Of a stretch of DNA of 19,686 nt, positions 5,683-12,499 are shown one piece after another. The notes beneath the pieces were generated by a model. The model searched no databases. It was not told the DNA's origin and saw only the letters and a list, made by a program, of their open reading frames with translations. The position numbers and the translations under genes were made by a program. Within the stretch, counting starts at the first letter, position 1. Every line of letters begins with the position of its first letter. This DNA is from an uncultured Clostridia bacterium. GTDB lineage: Bacteria > Bacillota > Clostridia > Peptostreptococcales > Anaerovoracaceae. The stretch lies in the NCBI GenBank assembly GCA_945788655.1, contig CALZMV010000005.1:1-19686 (forward strand), written 5' to 3'.

Positions 5683-7050
5683 CTACTTTCCAAGGCAGAA
5701 TCTTTCAAAAACTTTATCTATTATATCTGATGCAGTCTCACCAATAATTTCGCCTAAAGCTTCATAACATCTGTTTACGTCAATTTCAATAAATTCTAGC
5801 GGCTGTCTTGTTTCAATCATGGAAAGAGCATCAGATATACATCTGTTGCCTTCATCAAGAAGATTTTTATGTCTAACATTAGTTACCATAACATTATCTC
5901 CCTGAGAAACCTCTCCACCATATACCATAGATTCTATAGCTTGTGCTAAAGCGTCGATTCCAGCACCCTCAACAAGAGTGCTCTCAAGGACAACGGCTTC
6001 CGGAAGAAGAGTTTTTATTTCTTCAACAGATAAAACAGCTCCTTTATCCTGCTTATTTAGAAGAACGATAGTTTTTCTTCTGCCAATATGATCAATTATT
6101 TTTTTATCTTCCTCTTCAAGAGCACGGCTGCTATCTAACACGAAAATTATTAAATCCGCTTTATTAAATGATTCCTTGCTCTTCTCAATTCCAATCTGTT
6201 CAATAACGTCATCAGTTTCGTGAATGCCTGCAGTATCCGTTAAAACAATTGGAATATTTTTTATTGTAATACTCTCTTCAATAGTATCTCTTGTTGTTCC
6301 GGGAATGTCGGTTACAATAGCTCTGTTTTCACCCATGAGGGCATTCATCAGAGAAGATTTACCAACATTTGGCTTACCAACAATAGAAACCTTTAAGCCT
6401 TCTCTTATTATTCTTCCAGTGTCCGAAGTGCTGAGCAGCTTAACAATTTTATCATTTATATCATTAAGAGATTCTTCCAGCTTGCTGTAAGTCATCTCCT
6501 CAATATCTTCATCAGGATAATCTATATTAACTGTCAGATTAACTAAAACATCAACTAAATCCGCTCTAATATCTCTGATTTTTTCTGAATACAATCCTTC
6601 CAGCTGATTTAAAGCTACGTCAAAAGTTTTTTCAGTTTTGGCCTTGATTAAATCAATTACAGCCTCCGCCTGAGATAAATCCAATCTTCCATTTAAGAAT
6701 GCACGTTTAGTAAATTCGCCTCGTTCTGCAAGTCTCGCACCATTTTTTAATACTAAATCCAAAATTCTAAACAACGATACACTGCTGCCATGGCATTGAA
6801 TTTCAACAACATCTTCTGCCGTATAGGAGTGAGGGCCTCTCATGTAGACAGACATTACTTCGTCTATAACTTTTCCAGACGAAGGATCTTTTATATGCCC
6901 ATATGAAAGAGTTCTATTTTTAATATTATTAGATACAGGAACAAAGACCTTATTTAAAATTTCCAAGGACTCCTCTCCGCTTATTCTAACTATTCCAATG
7001 CCGCCTTCGCCGGCAGCAGTTGCAATTGCAGCGATTGTATCTTCTCTCAT
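5683..7050 (-). CDS. mnmE: tRNA modification GTPase MnmE
   Basis: A 455-residue MnmE (TrmE), a GTPase acting with MnmG on wobble uridines of tRNA. The N-terminal tetrahydrofolate-binding domain begins REDTIAAIATAAGEGGIGIVR and includes GRLDLSQAEAV. The G domain has GKPNVGKSS (225-233), GTTRDT, DTAG and NKQD. The C-terminal CLGK (452-455) holds the family's conserved cysteine. The open frame extends to 7101, but the ATG at 7050 has GAGGAAAG at 4 nt and matches orthologue N-termini, so the longer form is rejected. A strong terminator lies between it and jag; expression must come from read-through or a promoter I could not identify. Confidence 0.97.
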   Translation of the reverse strand: MREDTIAAIATAAGEGGIGIVRISGEESLEILNKVFVPVSNNIKNRTLSYGHIKDPSSGKVIDEVMSVYMRGPHSYTAEDVVEIQCHGSSVSLFRILDLVLKNGARLAERGEFTKRAFLNGRLDLSQAEAVIDLIKAKTEKTFDVALNQLEGLYSEKIRDIRADLVDVLVNLTVNIDYPDEDIEEMTYSKLEESLNDINDKIVKLLSTSDTGRIIREGLKVSIVGKPNVGKSSLMNALMGENRAIVTDIPGTTRDTIEESITIKNIPIVLTDTAGIHETDDVIEQIGIEKSKESFNKADLIIFVLDSSRALEEEDKKIIDHIGRRKTIVLLNKQDKGAVLSVEEIKTLLPEAVVLESTLVEGAGIDALAQAIESMVYGGEVSQGDNVMVTNVRHKNLLDEGNRCISDALSMIETRQPLEFIEIDVNRCYEALGEIIGETASDIIDKVFERFCLGK

Positions 7051-7083
7051 ATATCTTTCCTCTGTTAAAAACTTCAAAATTTC

Positions 7084-7113
7084 AAAAAAGGACTGTCTCA
7101 AGGACAGCCCTTT
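7084..7113 (-). terminator. Intrinsic terminator between jag and mnmE
   Basis: On the minus strand AAAGGGCTGTC, loop CTTGA, GACAGTCCTTT, ending in a run of T. The 11-bp stem has one G-U pair. It starts 3 nt after the jag stop and lies about 34 nt before mnmE. Confidence 0.9.
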
Positions 7114-7116
7114 AGT

Positions 7117-7917
7117 TTATTTAAGCTCAATGACAACCCTTCTGTAAGGATCCTGTCCCTCGCTTCTTGTCATCACCTTTGGATGATCGTGAAGTGCTGC
7201 ATGAATAACCTTTCTTTCATAAGGATTCATAGGTTCAAGCTTAACACTTCTCTTTGTCTTAATTACTTTGTTTGCAAGTCTATAGGCAAGAGCTTCAAGT
7301 GTCTTTTCTCTCTTTGCTCTGTAGTTTTCTGCATCTACAACTACTCTTGTATACTCATCTTGTCCTTTGTTTACAACAAGACTTGTTAAATACTGAATAG
7401 CATCTAATGTTTGTCCACGTTTACCTATAATTGTACCTGAATCTTTACCCTGAATATCAACATATAAAGATTCATCTCCCTTTTTAGCACTGATTTCAAG
7501 ATCAAGTCCCATTTCTTTAGTTACTTCTCTTAAAAATCTTAATGCTTCATGATCTTCGCATGGAACTAAATTTTCGTCAATTACTTGTGATACTTTAGTT
7601 TCTTCTGCTTCAATTTTTACTGTTTCTTTTTTTACTTCTTTTTTCGGTGCTACTGTTTTCTGAGTCTGCGCCTTTGGCGATTTTTTAGAAATATGTTCAT
7701 CGTTTTTAAGCTCAGTTTCTTCAACTTTCTTTTCAGGAGCTTTTTTCTTTTCAACTCTTACTAGAGCCAATTTTGAACCGATTCCAAAAAAACCTCTTGA
7801 AGGTTGCTCTAAAACAGTAACATCAACTTCATCAATTGTAAGTTTCAAATCGTCTAATGCCAATTTAACGGCAGTATCAACGTCTGTCCCCCACTTTTCT
7901 GAATAATCTAATGCCAT
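7117..7917 (-). CDS. jag: RNA-binding protein Jag/KhpB (Jag_N, KH, R3H)
   Basis: A 266-residue Jag (KhpB, EloR) protein. Residues 1-55 are the Jag_N domain with the RGFFGIGSK motif. Residues 56-118 form a lysine/glutamate-rich low-complexity linker. The KH domain carries GKRG (165-168), and the R3H domain has R235 and H239 in the R-x3-H pattern, ending PYRRVVIELK. In streptococci and clostridia the protein binds RNA and influences cell elongation; its conserved place beside yidC suggests a link to membrane or envelope biogenesis. GGAGG lies 11 nt before the ATG. It is the last gene of the rpmH operon before a terminator. Confidence 0.95.
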   Translation of the reverse strand: MALDYSEKWGTDVDTAVKLALDDLKLTIDEVDVTVLEQPSRGFFGIGSKLALVRVEKKKAPEKKVEETELKNDEHISKKSPKAQTQKTVAPKKEVKKETVKIEAEETKVSQVIDENLVPCEDHEALRFLREVTKEMGLDLEISAKKGDESLYVDIQGKDSGTIIGKRGQTLDAIQYLTSLVVNKGQDEYTRVVVDAENYRAKREKTLEALAYRLANKVIKTKRSVKLEPMNPYERKVIHAALHDHPKVMTRSEGQDPYRRVVIELK

Positions 7918-7940
7918 GTTTTACATTTCCTCCAAATTAG

Positions 7941-8645
7941 TTATGCTCTTGCTGTCTTTTTCACTTTCTTGCCGTCACCAATTATTTTCTTTCTCAGCTG
8001 AGCTAAGCGAATGTTGAAGAATATTTGCATAATCTGGCTCACAGACCAATATACAGCCAACCCGGCAGGATAGCTTCTAGCCATAAGCAGAATCATAACT
8101 GGGAAAAAGTATCTCATGATACCATTCATAAACTTCATCTGATCTGCATTTGTTCCCGGATTAGCACTTACCTGTGAAAAATAAGTAGCTATGAATGTAG
8201 CCACACCGGAAACGATAGGTAAAATCCACTTATCCGGCTGAGCTAGGTCGTTAATCCACAAGAAAGATTCGTGAATTGCAAAAAGCATATTGTCATTATC
8301 TAAATAAGCCATTGGGTTTCTAAGTAAACCAAACAGACCCATAATAACGAACATCTGAACAGCCATAGGAAGACAGCCGCCATACATGTTTCCACCTTCC
8401 TGTGAATAAAGCTCAGCAAGCTTTTCATTCATAAGTTCTTTATTCTTAGCATATTTCTGCTGAATTTCTTTGATTTTAGGCTGCATCTTAGTCATATTAG
8501 CAGTTGTCTTTATCTGCTTTGCATATACAGGATAAAGAGCAAGCTTAATGATAACTGTAAGAACAACCAAAGCAAGACCATAGCTACCAATTACGTCGTA
8601 AAGCCAAGTTAGTAAATATCCTAAAGGTTTTGCTAAAATTCCCAT
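7941..8645 (-). CDS. yidC: Membrane protein insertase YidC (SpoIIIJ/OxaA family)
   Basis: A 234-residue YidC-family insertase that puts proteins into the membrane alone or with Sec. It is shorter than B. subtilis SpoIIIJ because it has no lipoprotein signal peptide; it opens straight into the first conserved membrane helix, as in other clostridia. Recognisable blocks are SYGLALVVLTVIIKLALYP, the charged coiled-coil loop after KMQPKIKEIQQKYAKNKE, GGCLPMAVQMFVIMGLF and the final PAGLAVYWSVSQIMQ segment. The position equal to the groove arginine of SpoIIIJ (R73) is K34. The tail RKKIIGDGKKVKKTARA is basic, as expected for ribosome contact. GGGAGGAAG lies just before the ATG. Confidence 0.96.
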   Translation of the reverse strand: MGILAKPLGYLLTWLYDVIGSYGLALVVLTVIIKLALYPVYAKQIKTTANMTKMQPKIKEIQQKYAKNKELMNEKLAELYSQEGGNMYGGCLPMAVQMFVIMGLFGLLRNPMAYLDNDNMLFAIHESFLWINDLAQPDKWILPIVSGVATFIATYFSQVSANPGTNADQMKFMNGIMRYFFPVMILLMARSYPAGLAVYWSVSQIMQIFFNIRLAQLRKKIIGDGKKVKKTARA

Positions 8646-8657
8646 TAACTTCCTCCC

Positions 8658-8888
8658 TTATTCTAAAGGGTCATATCCTCCCTCATTCCAGGGATGACAC
8701 TTTAAAATTCTTTTAATTCCTAAGTAACTACCCTTAATTACACCATATTTATTCAGTGCCTGAATAAAATAGGTGGAACAGGTAGGTTGAAACCTGCAAG
8801 TAGGTGGAAAAAGGGGAGATATGAACTTTTGATAAAATCTGATTAACAATATCATCAATGATTTTACAAAATCACTTAATATCTTCAT
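8658..8888 (-). CDS. yidD: Membrane protein insertion efficiency factor YidD
   Basis: A 76-residue YidD protein, thought to assist YidC-dependent insertion. The family signature is complete: CRFQPTCSTYFIQAL, then KYGVIKGSYLGIKRILKCHPW and the GGYDPL end. A hydrophobic N-terminal helix (LMILLIRFYQKFISPLF) would lie at the membrane. The start codon lies inside the end of rnpA, a 17-nt overlap in another frame, indicating translational coupling. yidC follows 12 nt after its stop. Confidence 0.96.
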   Translation of the reverse strand: MKILSDFVKSLMILLIRFYQKFISPLFPPTCRFQPTCSTYFIQALNKYGVIKGSYLGIKRILKCHPWNEGGYDPLE

Positions 8889-9225
8889 TTTTTCTCATTA
8901 CTCCGGTTCTTTTAAAAGCAGAAAATAGGGATTTTTCCACTTCTACACATTTTTTGTCGTTAATAGTGTTTCTAGCTATAATTATAAAATCATATCCGTT
9001 AGGCAGATATGTTTCAATTTTCCTAAAGCTTTCTTTCATAAGGCGCTTTGCCCTATTTCGTTTAACACTATTACCTACTTTTTTACTTGCCAAAAACCCT
9101 GTTCTGTTATAGGTAAGATTGTTGGGACGATAAAACAAAACCAGGTATCTGTCCCCAACGGACTTGCCTCTTCTATAGATAGCAGAAAAATCTTTATCTT
9201 TTCTCAAAACATTCTTTTTTAGCAT
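8872..9225 (-). CDS. rnpA: Ribonuclease P protein component
   Basis: A 117-residue RnpA, the protein subunit of RNase P, which helps the RNA subunit bind pre-tRNA leaders. The hallmark RNR motif is present in KVGNSVKRNRAKRLMKESFR, preceded by the YRRGKSVGDRYLVLFY central cleft region. Its TGA stop lies within yidD. It follows rpmH by 25 nt; AAGG lies 10 nt before the ATG. Confidence 0.96.
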   Translation of the reverse strand: MLKKNVLRKDKDFSAIYRRGKSVGDRYLVLFYRPNNLTYNRTGFLASKKVGNSVKRNRAKRLMKESFRKIETYLPNGYDFIIIARNTINDKKCVEVEKSLFSAFKRTGVMRKNEDIK

Positions 9226-9250
9226 TTTAAATAAACCTTTTAGCGTTTAA

Positions 9251-9385
9251 TTAAGCAGTAAGTTTCTTTCTACCCTTTGCTCTTCTTCTCTTAAGAACAT
9301 TTCTTCCGTTCTTTGTAGCCATTCTCTTTCTGAAACCGTGTTCTTTCATTCTCTGTCTCTTTTTAGGCTGATAAGTCATTTTCAT
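9251..9385 (-). CDS. rpmH: 50S ribosomal protein L34
   Basis: A 44-residue L34. The sequence begins MKMTYQPKKRQRMKEHGFRK and continues MATKNGRNVLKRRRAKGRKKLTA, the standard, strongly basic L34 pattern. AGGAGAATT lies upstream of the ATG at 9385; a second ATG two codons in is less likely by alignment. It is first in the rpmH-rnpA-yidD-yidC-jag operon, transcribed leftward away from the origin. Confidence 0.97.
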   Translation of the reverse strand: MKMTYQPKKRQRMKEHGFRKRMATKNGRNVLKRRRAKGRKKLTA

Positions 9386-9459
9386 AGTAGTAATTCTCCT
9401 TTCCAAATTTGAAATAGTTTTGTGTACATCTGAATTTCAATTTACACATATGCTTTGAT

Positions 9460-9488
9460 ATTATAATTTATAAACATCTAAATGTCAA
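9460..9488 (-). promoter_or_regulatory. Consensus sigma-A promoter of the rpmH operon
   Basis: On the minus strand TTGACA (9483-9488), a 17-nt spacer and TATAAT (9460-9465), a full match to the housekeeping consensus. Transcription would start about 70 nt upstream of the rpmH ATG. The -35 lies within the last codons of the upstream phosphatase gene. Confidence 0.9.
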
Positions 9489-10296
9489 CAATTTTTAACT
9501 CGTGAAACCCGTCTTTTGTAAATACCTGTACAGTATCAAATCCGCATTTTCTCGCAAAGCTGTATCCAACTTCAAGCTTGTTGCCAAGATTGCAACAATT
9601 GTGACAATCGCCGGATACGCAAACCTTTCCTCCAAGCCTCAAAATTTCAGCCATAAATTTTTCAGAAGGATAAGGAACTTGTTTGTATCCTCTTATAATT
9701 GCTCCAATATTAATTTCAAAAGGCTTGTCATATTTAATCAAATTTCTTATAGCATTATAACCTGCCTCAAGATATCTCTCAGACTCGTGAATGCCAAGAG
9801 AATCCGAAAATTTTGAAACTAAATCAAAGTGCCCAATTATATCACAATCGGTTTTTTCGACAATGTCAGAAACATTGCTGAAATATGATTCTGCGAAAGC
9901 ATCAAAATCTCCCTGAAAATATTCATTCACTATGCGTTTCGTTTCTTCGGGAGTATAATCCACCGTAAAATATTCTTCACCAACCTTAACATAATGAACA
10001 GAACCTATTACATAATCGAAAATGAATTCTGAAGGTGTAGCATAATAATCTCTTTCAATACCGCAGAGAATGTCCATTCTGCCTTGATATTCTTTTTTTA
10101 AGAGATTAATTTCTTCAATATATTTTTTTGTATTTTCAAGACTCATACACCAGCCATCATCAAAAGATGTAAAACTGTGTCCTGAAATTCCAAGGCAAGA
10201 AAAGCCACGCCTGTATGCTTCCTCAACCATCTGGCGTGGTGTGTCTTTGCCATCACAATATGAAGTATGTGTATGAAAATCTACTTTTGGTATCAT
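9478..10296 (-). CDS. hisK: PHP-family histidinol-phosphatase (HisK/HisJ type)
   Basis: A 272-residue intact PHP-domain phosphoesterase of the HisJ/HisK family, which removes phosphate from histidinol phosphate. Metal-binding motifs visible are DFHTHT (H8, H10), SGHS (H40), GIERDY (E81), SVH (H101), IGHFDL and SGDCHN. The start ATG overlaps the TGA of the upstream hisE remnant (ATGA), showing it was the last gene of a his operon. Since the neighbouring his genes are broken here, it either serves pathway genes elsewhere, has another substrate, or is a survivor of decay. Promiscuity is common among PHP phosphatases. Confidence 0.85.
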   Translation of the reverse strand: MIPKVDFHTHTSYCDGKDTPRQMVEEAYRRGFSCLGISGHSFTSFDDGWCMSLENTKKYIEEINLLKKEYQGRMDILCGIERDYYATPSEFIFDYVIGSVHYVKVGEEYFTVDYTPEETKRIVNEYFQGDFDAFAESYFSNVSDIVEKTDCDIIGHFDLVSKFSDSLGIHESERYLEAGYNAIRNLIKYDKPFEINIGAIIRGYKQVPYPSEKFMAEILRLGGKVCVSGDCHNCCNLGNKLEVGYSFARKCGFDTVQVFTKDGFHELKIVDI

Positions 10297-10448
10297 TTTG
10301 TCATTTTCTCCTGTTTGACTTTATGATCTATTATATGGCGTGAACCAAGCTCACGTCTGATGTCATCAAGGGTTATTCCCATTTCAACCATCATAACCAT
10401 AACATGGTATGCAAGATCCGAAATTTCATAAAATGCTTCTGAAATTTT
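10293..10448 (-). pseudogene. hisE: C-terminal remnant of phosphoribosyl-ATP pyrophosphatase (hisE)
   Basis: The minus strand encodes EAFYEISDLAYHVMVMM and then GITLDDIRRELGSRH, the C-terminal half of HisE (the EisDL-YH helix and EL--R end). About 50 codons remain, ending in a TGA that overlaps the hisK start. Upstream the frame closes at TGA (10449-10451), and the catalytic N-terminal half is missing. In its place lies the end of a HisZ-like fragment in another frame. This is a broken gene and a deletion joint. Confidence 0.85.
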
Positions 10449-10728
10449 TCATAAAAACCTTTAGTTTATTTATTATATTTTCATCTATTTGTTCATTTTT
10501 GCAAATCATATCGAACTCATCAATACTTTTGCTCCTAATACAATTGAGAATTTTATTCTTTATTCCGTCTTGAATTTTATTTTCTTCAAAAATTGAATTC
10601 AAAAGACCTATATGTGATATTTCAAATATGTAATTTTCAGTTATATTTTCAAGGCTTTTTAAATATAGTGATCTCAATAAAAAAGCTATTTCTACGTCTG
10701 TTTTTAAAATGTTGTTTTCAATCTGCAT
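10426..10728 (-). pseudogene. HisZ-like fragment (ATP phosphoribosyltransferase regulatory subunit)
   Basis: A 100-codon frame with no normal gene around it. Residues 9-60 (TDVEIAFLLRSLYL, then FEISHIGLLNSIFEENKI) and the later KNKILNCIRSKSIDEF resemble the HisRS-like core of HisZ just after motif 2, a roughly 390-residue protein. Both ends of HisZ are missing. The frame ends at TGA about 10 codons after the likely joint to hisE. It retains a ribosome site (AAGGAG, 10 nt before ATG) and a promoter, so a short product might still be made. It is very A/T-rich. The HisZ assignment rests on pattern similarity and is less certain than hisE. Confidence 0.6.
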
Positions 10729-10759
10729 TTTATTATTTCTCCTTAAAAATTACTTTTAA

Positions 10760-10788
10760 ATTTTACTACTTTAAATTATTAAAATCAA
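10760..10788 (-). promoter_or_regulatory. Putative promoter of the his remnant and hisK
   Basis: On the minus strand TTGATT (10783-10788), a 17-nt spacer and TAAAAT (10760-10765). It faces away from dnaA and would transcribe the HisZ-like fragment, the hisE remnant and hisK. The region is very A/T-rich, so chance matches are possible. Confidence 0.45.
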
Positions 10789-10811
10789 TTAAATATTAAT
10801 TATATTTAAGT

Positions 10812-10899
10812 TGTTCATAACTTTATCCACAATATATGGATAACTATATATAATAATTTATTTTTCTATATTTAATAATTGATACTTGCTTGTGGATAA
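10812..10899. other. oriC part 1: DnaA-box cluster upstream of dnaA
   Basis: Contains perfect DnaA boxes TTATCCACA at 10823-10831 (plus) and 10891-10899 (minus), a one-mismatch box TTATCCATA at 10835-10843 (minus) and a weaker TTATGAACA at 10812-10820 (minus). The DNA between 10840 and 10885 is almost pure A/T. The position, upstream of dnaA at the divergence point of leftward and rightward genes, matches the first half of Bacillus-type bipartite origins. Confidence 0.85.
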
Positions 10900-10914
10900 C
10901 TTTTTTTATAGAAT
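10886..10914 (+). promoter_or_regulatory. Putative dnaA promoter with a DnaA box in the spacer
   Basis: TTGCTT (10886-10891), 17 nt, TAGAAT (10909-10914). The -35 has three of six consensus bases and the -10 five of six. The DnaA box 10891-10899 lies in the spacer, so DnaA binding would block RNA polymerase; DnaA autoregulation is well known in other bacteria. Confidence 0.45.
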
Positions 10915-10954
10915 AGAAATACACACATTATACTGTAAGAAAAGTGAGTTTTAT

Positions 10955-12328
10955 ATGGAAAATATATTAATTTGGAATGATATTCTTGAAACAATAAAAG
11001 AAAATGTTACACCAATAAGCTTTGAAACATGGTTTAAACCACTCAAACTAAGAAAAATAGACGATGAATTAAAAATAGCATATTTAGAGATTAGTTCTGA
11101 TGATAAAAGAAATGATTTTATAATAAATACAATAAAAAACAGATATTTAACTACCCTTGAAGGAGCATTTAAGCTTGTTATCGGTGATGAATATCGCGTT
11201 ATTTTAAAAAATTCTGATGAATATTCTTCTGAAGATAATAAAAAATCTGAAGAATCTAATATAATAAAAAAGAATAATTCCGGTTTTGATAAAGAGAAGA
11301 TATTTAATCCTAAATATAATTTTGAAAACTTTGTTGTAGGTAACAGCAACAAGTATGCTCATGCCGCTGCATTAGCAGTAGCCGAATCTCCTTCAGAAGC
11401 ATACAATCCACTTTACATATATGGAGGGTCTGGACTTGGTAAGACCCATTTAATGCATGCGATAGGAATTCATCTTCTTGAGAACAATCCTGAATTAAAT
11501 GTTCTTTATGTATCATCTGAGATGTTTACTACAGAACTTATAAGATCAATTCAAGAAAAAAAGACTAATGAATTTAAATCTAAATATAGAAAAGTGGATG
11601 TTCTTCTTATAGATGACATCCAATTTATCGAAGGAAAAGAAAGTACACAGGAAGAATTTTTCCATACATTCGAGGCACTATATAATTCAAAAAAACAGAT
11701 TATTATATCAAGTGACAAAGCTCCAAATAAACTGGTTAATCTTGAAGAAAGAATACGTTCAAGATTACAATGGAATCTGATAGCTGACATCCAGCAGCCG
11801 GATTATGAAACAAGAGTAGCAATTCTTGTTAAAAAAGCTGAAAATCTAAATATTAATTTTGAAGAAAATCCTGAATTTTACGATGTAATATGCTTAATAG
11901 CTGAAAAAATAAAGGATAATATCAGGGAACTTGAAGGTGCTCTTACGAGAGTAATATCATTTTCTCAATTATTAAAAGAAAAACCTGATAAAGCATTTGC
12001 TAAAAGAGTCTTAAAAGATATTTTAAGCGGAATGGAATCTGTAATAACACCTGAAAAAATAAAAAAAGTAGTATGCAATCATTACGGAATAAAACTTTCC
12101 GATATGGAATCTTCAAAACGAACAAATAATATTGCATATCCAAGACAGATTGCAATGTATTTATTAAGAGAAACCACCGACTATTCCCTTCCTAAAATAG
12201 GACAGGCATTTGGAGGTAAACATTACACTACAGTCTTATATGCATGTGAAAAAATTGAAAACGATTTAAAAGAAGATAAAAATTTAAAGAATGTAATAGA
12301 AAAACTAAAAGAAGAAATTAGAGAATAA
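10955..12328 (+). CDS. dnaA: Chromosomal replication initiator protein DnaA
   Basis: A 457-residue DnaA, normal length. Domain I (about 1-75) begins MENILIWNDILETIKENV. A short acidic, asparagine-rich domain II follows, then the AAA+ domain with Walker A GGSGLGKTH (157-165) and Walker B VLLIDDIQF (216-224). Domain IV has the conserved YPRQIAMYLLRETTDYSLPK region. The signature that usually reads GGRDHTTV is here GGKHYTTV (K422, H423, Y424), changing residues that contact DnaA boxes in E. coli. The frame opens upstream at 10886, but the ATG at 10955 matches orthologue starts. Its Shine-Dalgarno (AGTGAG) is weak, suggesting modest translation. Flanking DnaA boxes suggest autoregulation. Confidence 0.98.
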   Translation: MENILIWNDILETIKENVTPISFETWFKPLKLRKIDDELKIAYLEISSDDKRNDFIINTIKNRYLTTLEGAFKLVIGDEYRVILKNSDEYSSEDNKKSEESNIIKKNNSGFDKEKIFNPKYNFENFVVGNSNKYAHAAALAVAESPSEAYNPLYIYGGSGLGKTHLMHAIGIHLLENNPELNVLYVSSEMFTTELIRSIQEKKTNEFKSKYRKVDVLLIDDIQFIEGKESTQEEFFHTFEALYNSKKQIIISSDKAPNKLVNLEERIRSRLQWNLIADIQQPDYETRVAILVKKAENLNINFEENPEFYDVICLIAEKIKDNIRELEGALTRVISFSQLLKEKPDKAFAKRVLKDILSGMESVITPEKIKKVVCNHYGIKLSDMESSKRTNNIAYPRQIAMYLLRETTDYSLPKIGQAFGGKHYTTVLYACEKIENDLKEDKNLKNVIEKLKEEIRE

Positions 12329-12365
12329 ATGAAATTTTACATACTATTATAATTTTGTTTACAGG

Positions 12366-12439
12366 TTTTCCATATAGTTATTAACAACTGTTAATAAAGT
12401 AATTTTCAATGCCTGAGGTAATTATCCACATAATCCATA
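12366..12439. other. oriC part 2: DnaA-box cluster between dnaA and dnaN
   Basis: Contains a perfect box TTATCCACA (12422-12430) abutted by a two-mismatch box TAATCCATA (12431-12439) in the same direction, TTTTCCATA (12366-12374), and an inverted pair TTATTAACA / TGTTAATAA (12378-12386 and 12389-12397). In Bacillus-type origins the boxes here load DnaA next to the unwinding element. No clear dnaN promoter is seen, although a TATAAT occurs at 12348-12353 without a good -35. Confidence 0.8.
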
Positions 12440-12452
12440 TTACCAACAACAA

Positions 12453-12486
12453 CTATTACTACAAAATAATATAATTAATAAATATT
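12453..12486. other. DnaA-trio-like element and A/T-rich unwinding region
   Basis: Top strand CTATTACTA (12453-12461) reads 3'-GAT AAT GAT-5' on the complement, three copies of the DnaA-trio pattern [G/A]A[T/A]. It lies 13 nt beyond the tandem DnaA boxes, on the side and strand expected from B. subtilis. It is followed by 25 bases containing only one C and no G (12462-12486), the likely DNA unwinding element. Confidence 0.6.
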
Positions 12487-12499
12487 GCGGAGGTATAAA

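Noticed and set aside
7051..7101. Seventeen-codon extension of mnmE
   Set aside because: It runs back into the jag terminator; the ATG at 7050 has a good ribosome site and matches family N-termini.
9500..9512. CGTGAAAC as a third parS
   Set aside because: Only one half-site is present; the other arm does not match.
10593..10799. 68-codon plus-strand frame upstream of the origin
   Set aside because: It is antisense to the HisZ-like fragment, F/Y/K-rich from A/T composition, with no ribosome site.
10886..10954. Upstream extension of the dnaA reading frame
   Set aside because: It begins with TTG inside the promoter and DnaA box; the ATG at 10955 gives the usual DnaA N-terminus.
12485..12499. 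Five-codon extension of dnaN
   Set aside because: It starts before the GGAGG; the ATG at 12500 has correct spacing and gives the standard beta-clamp start.
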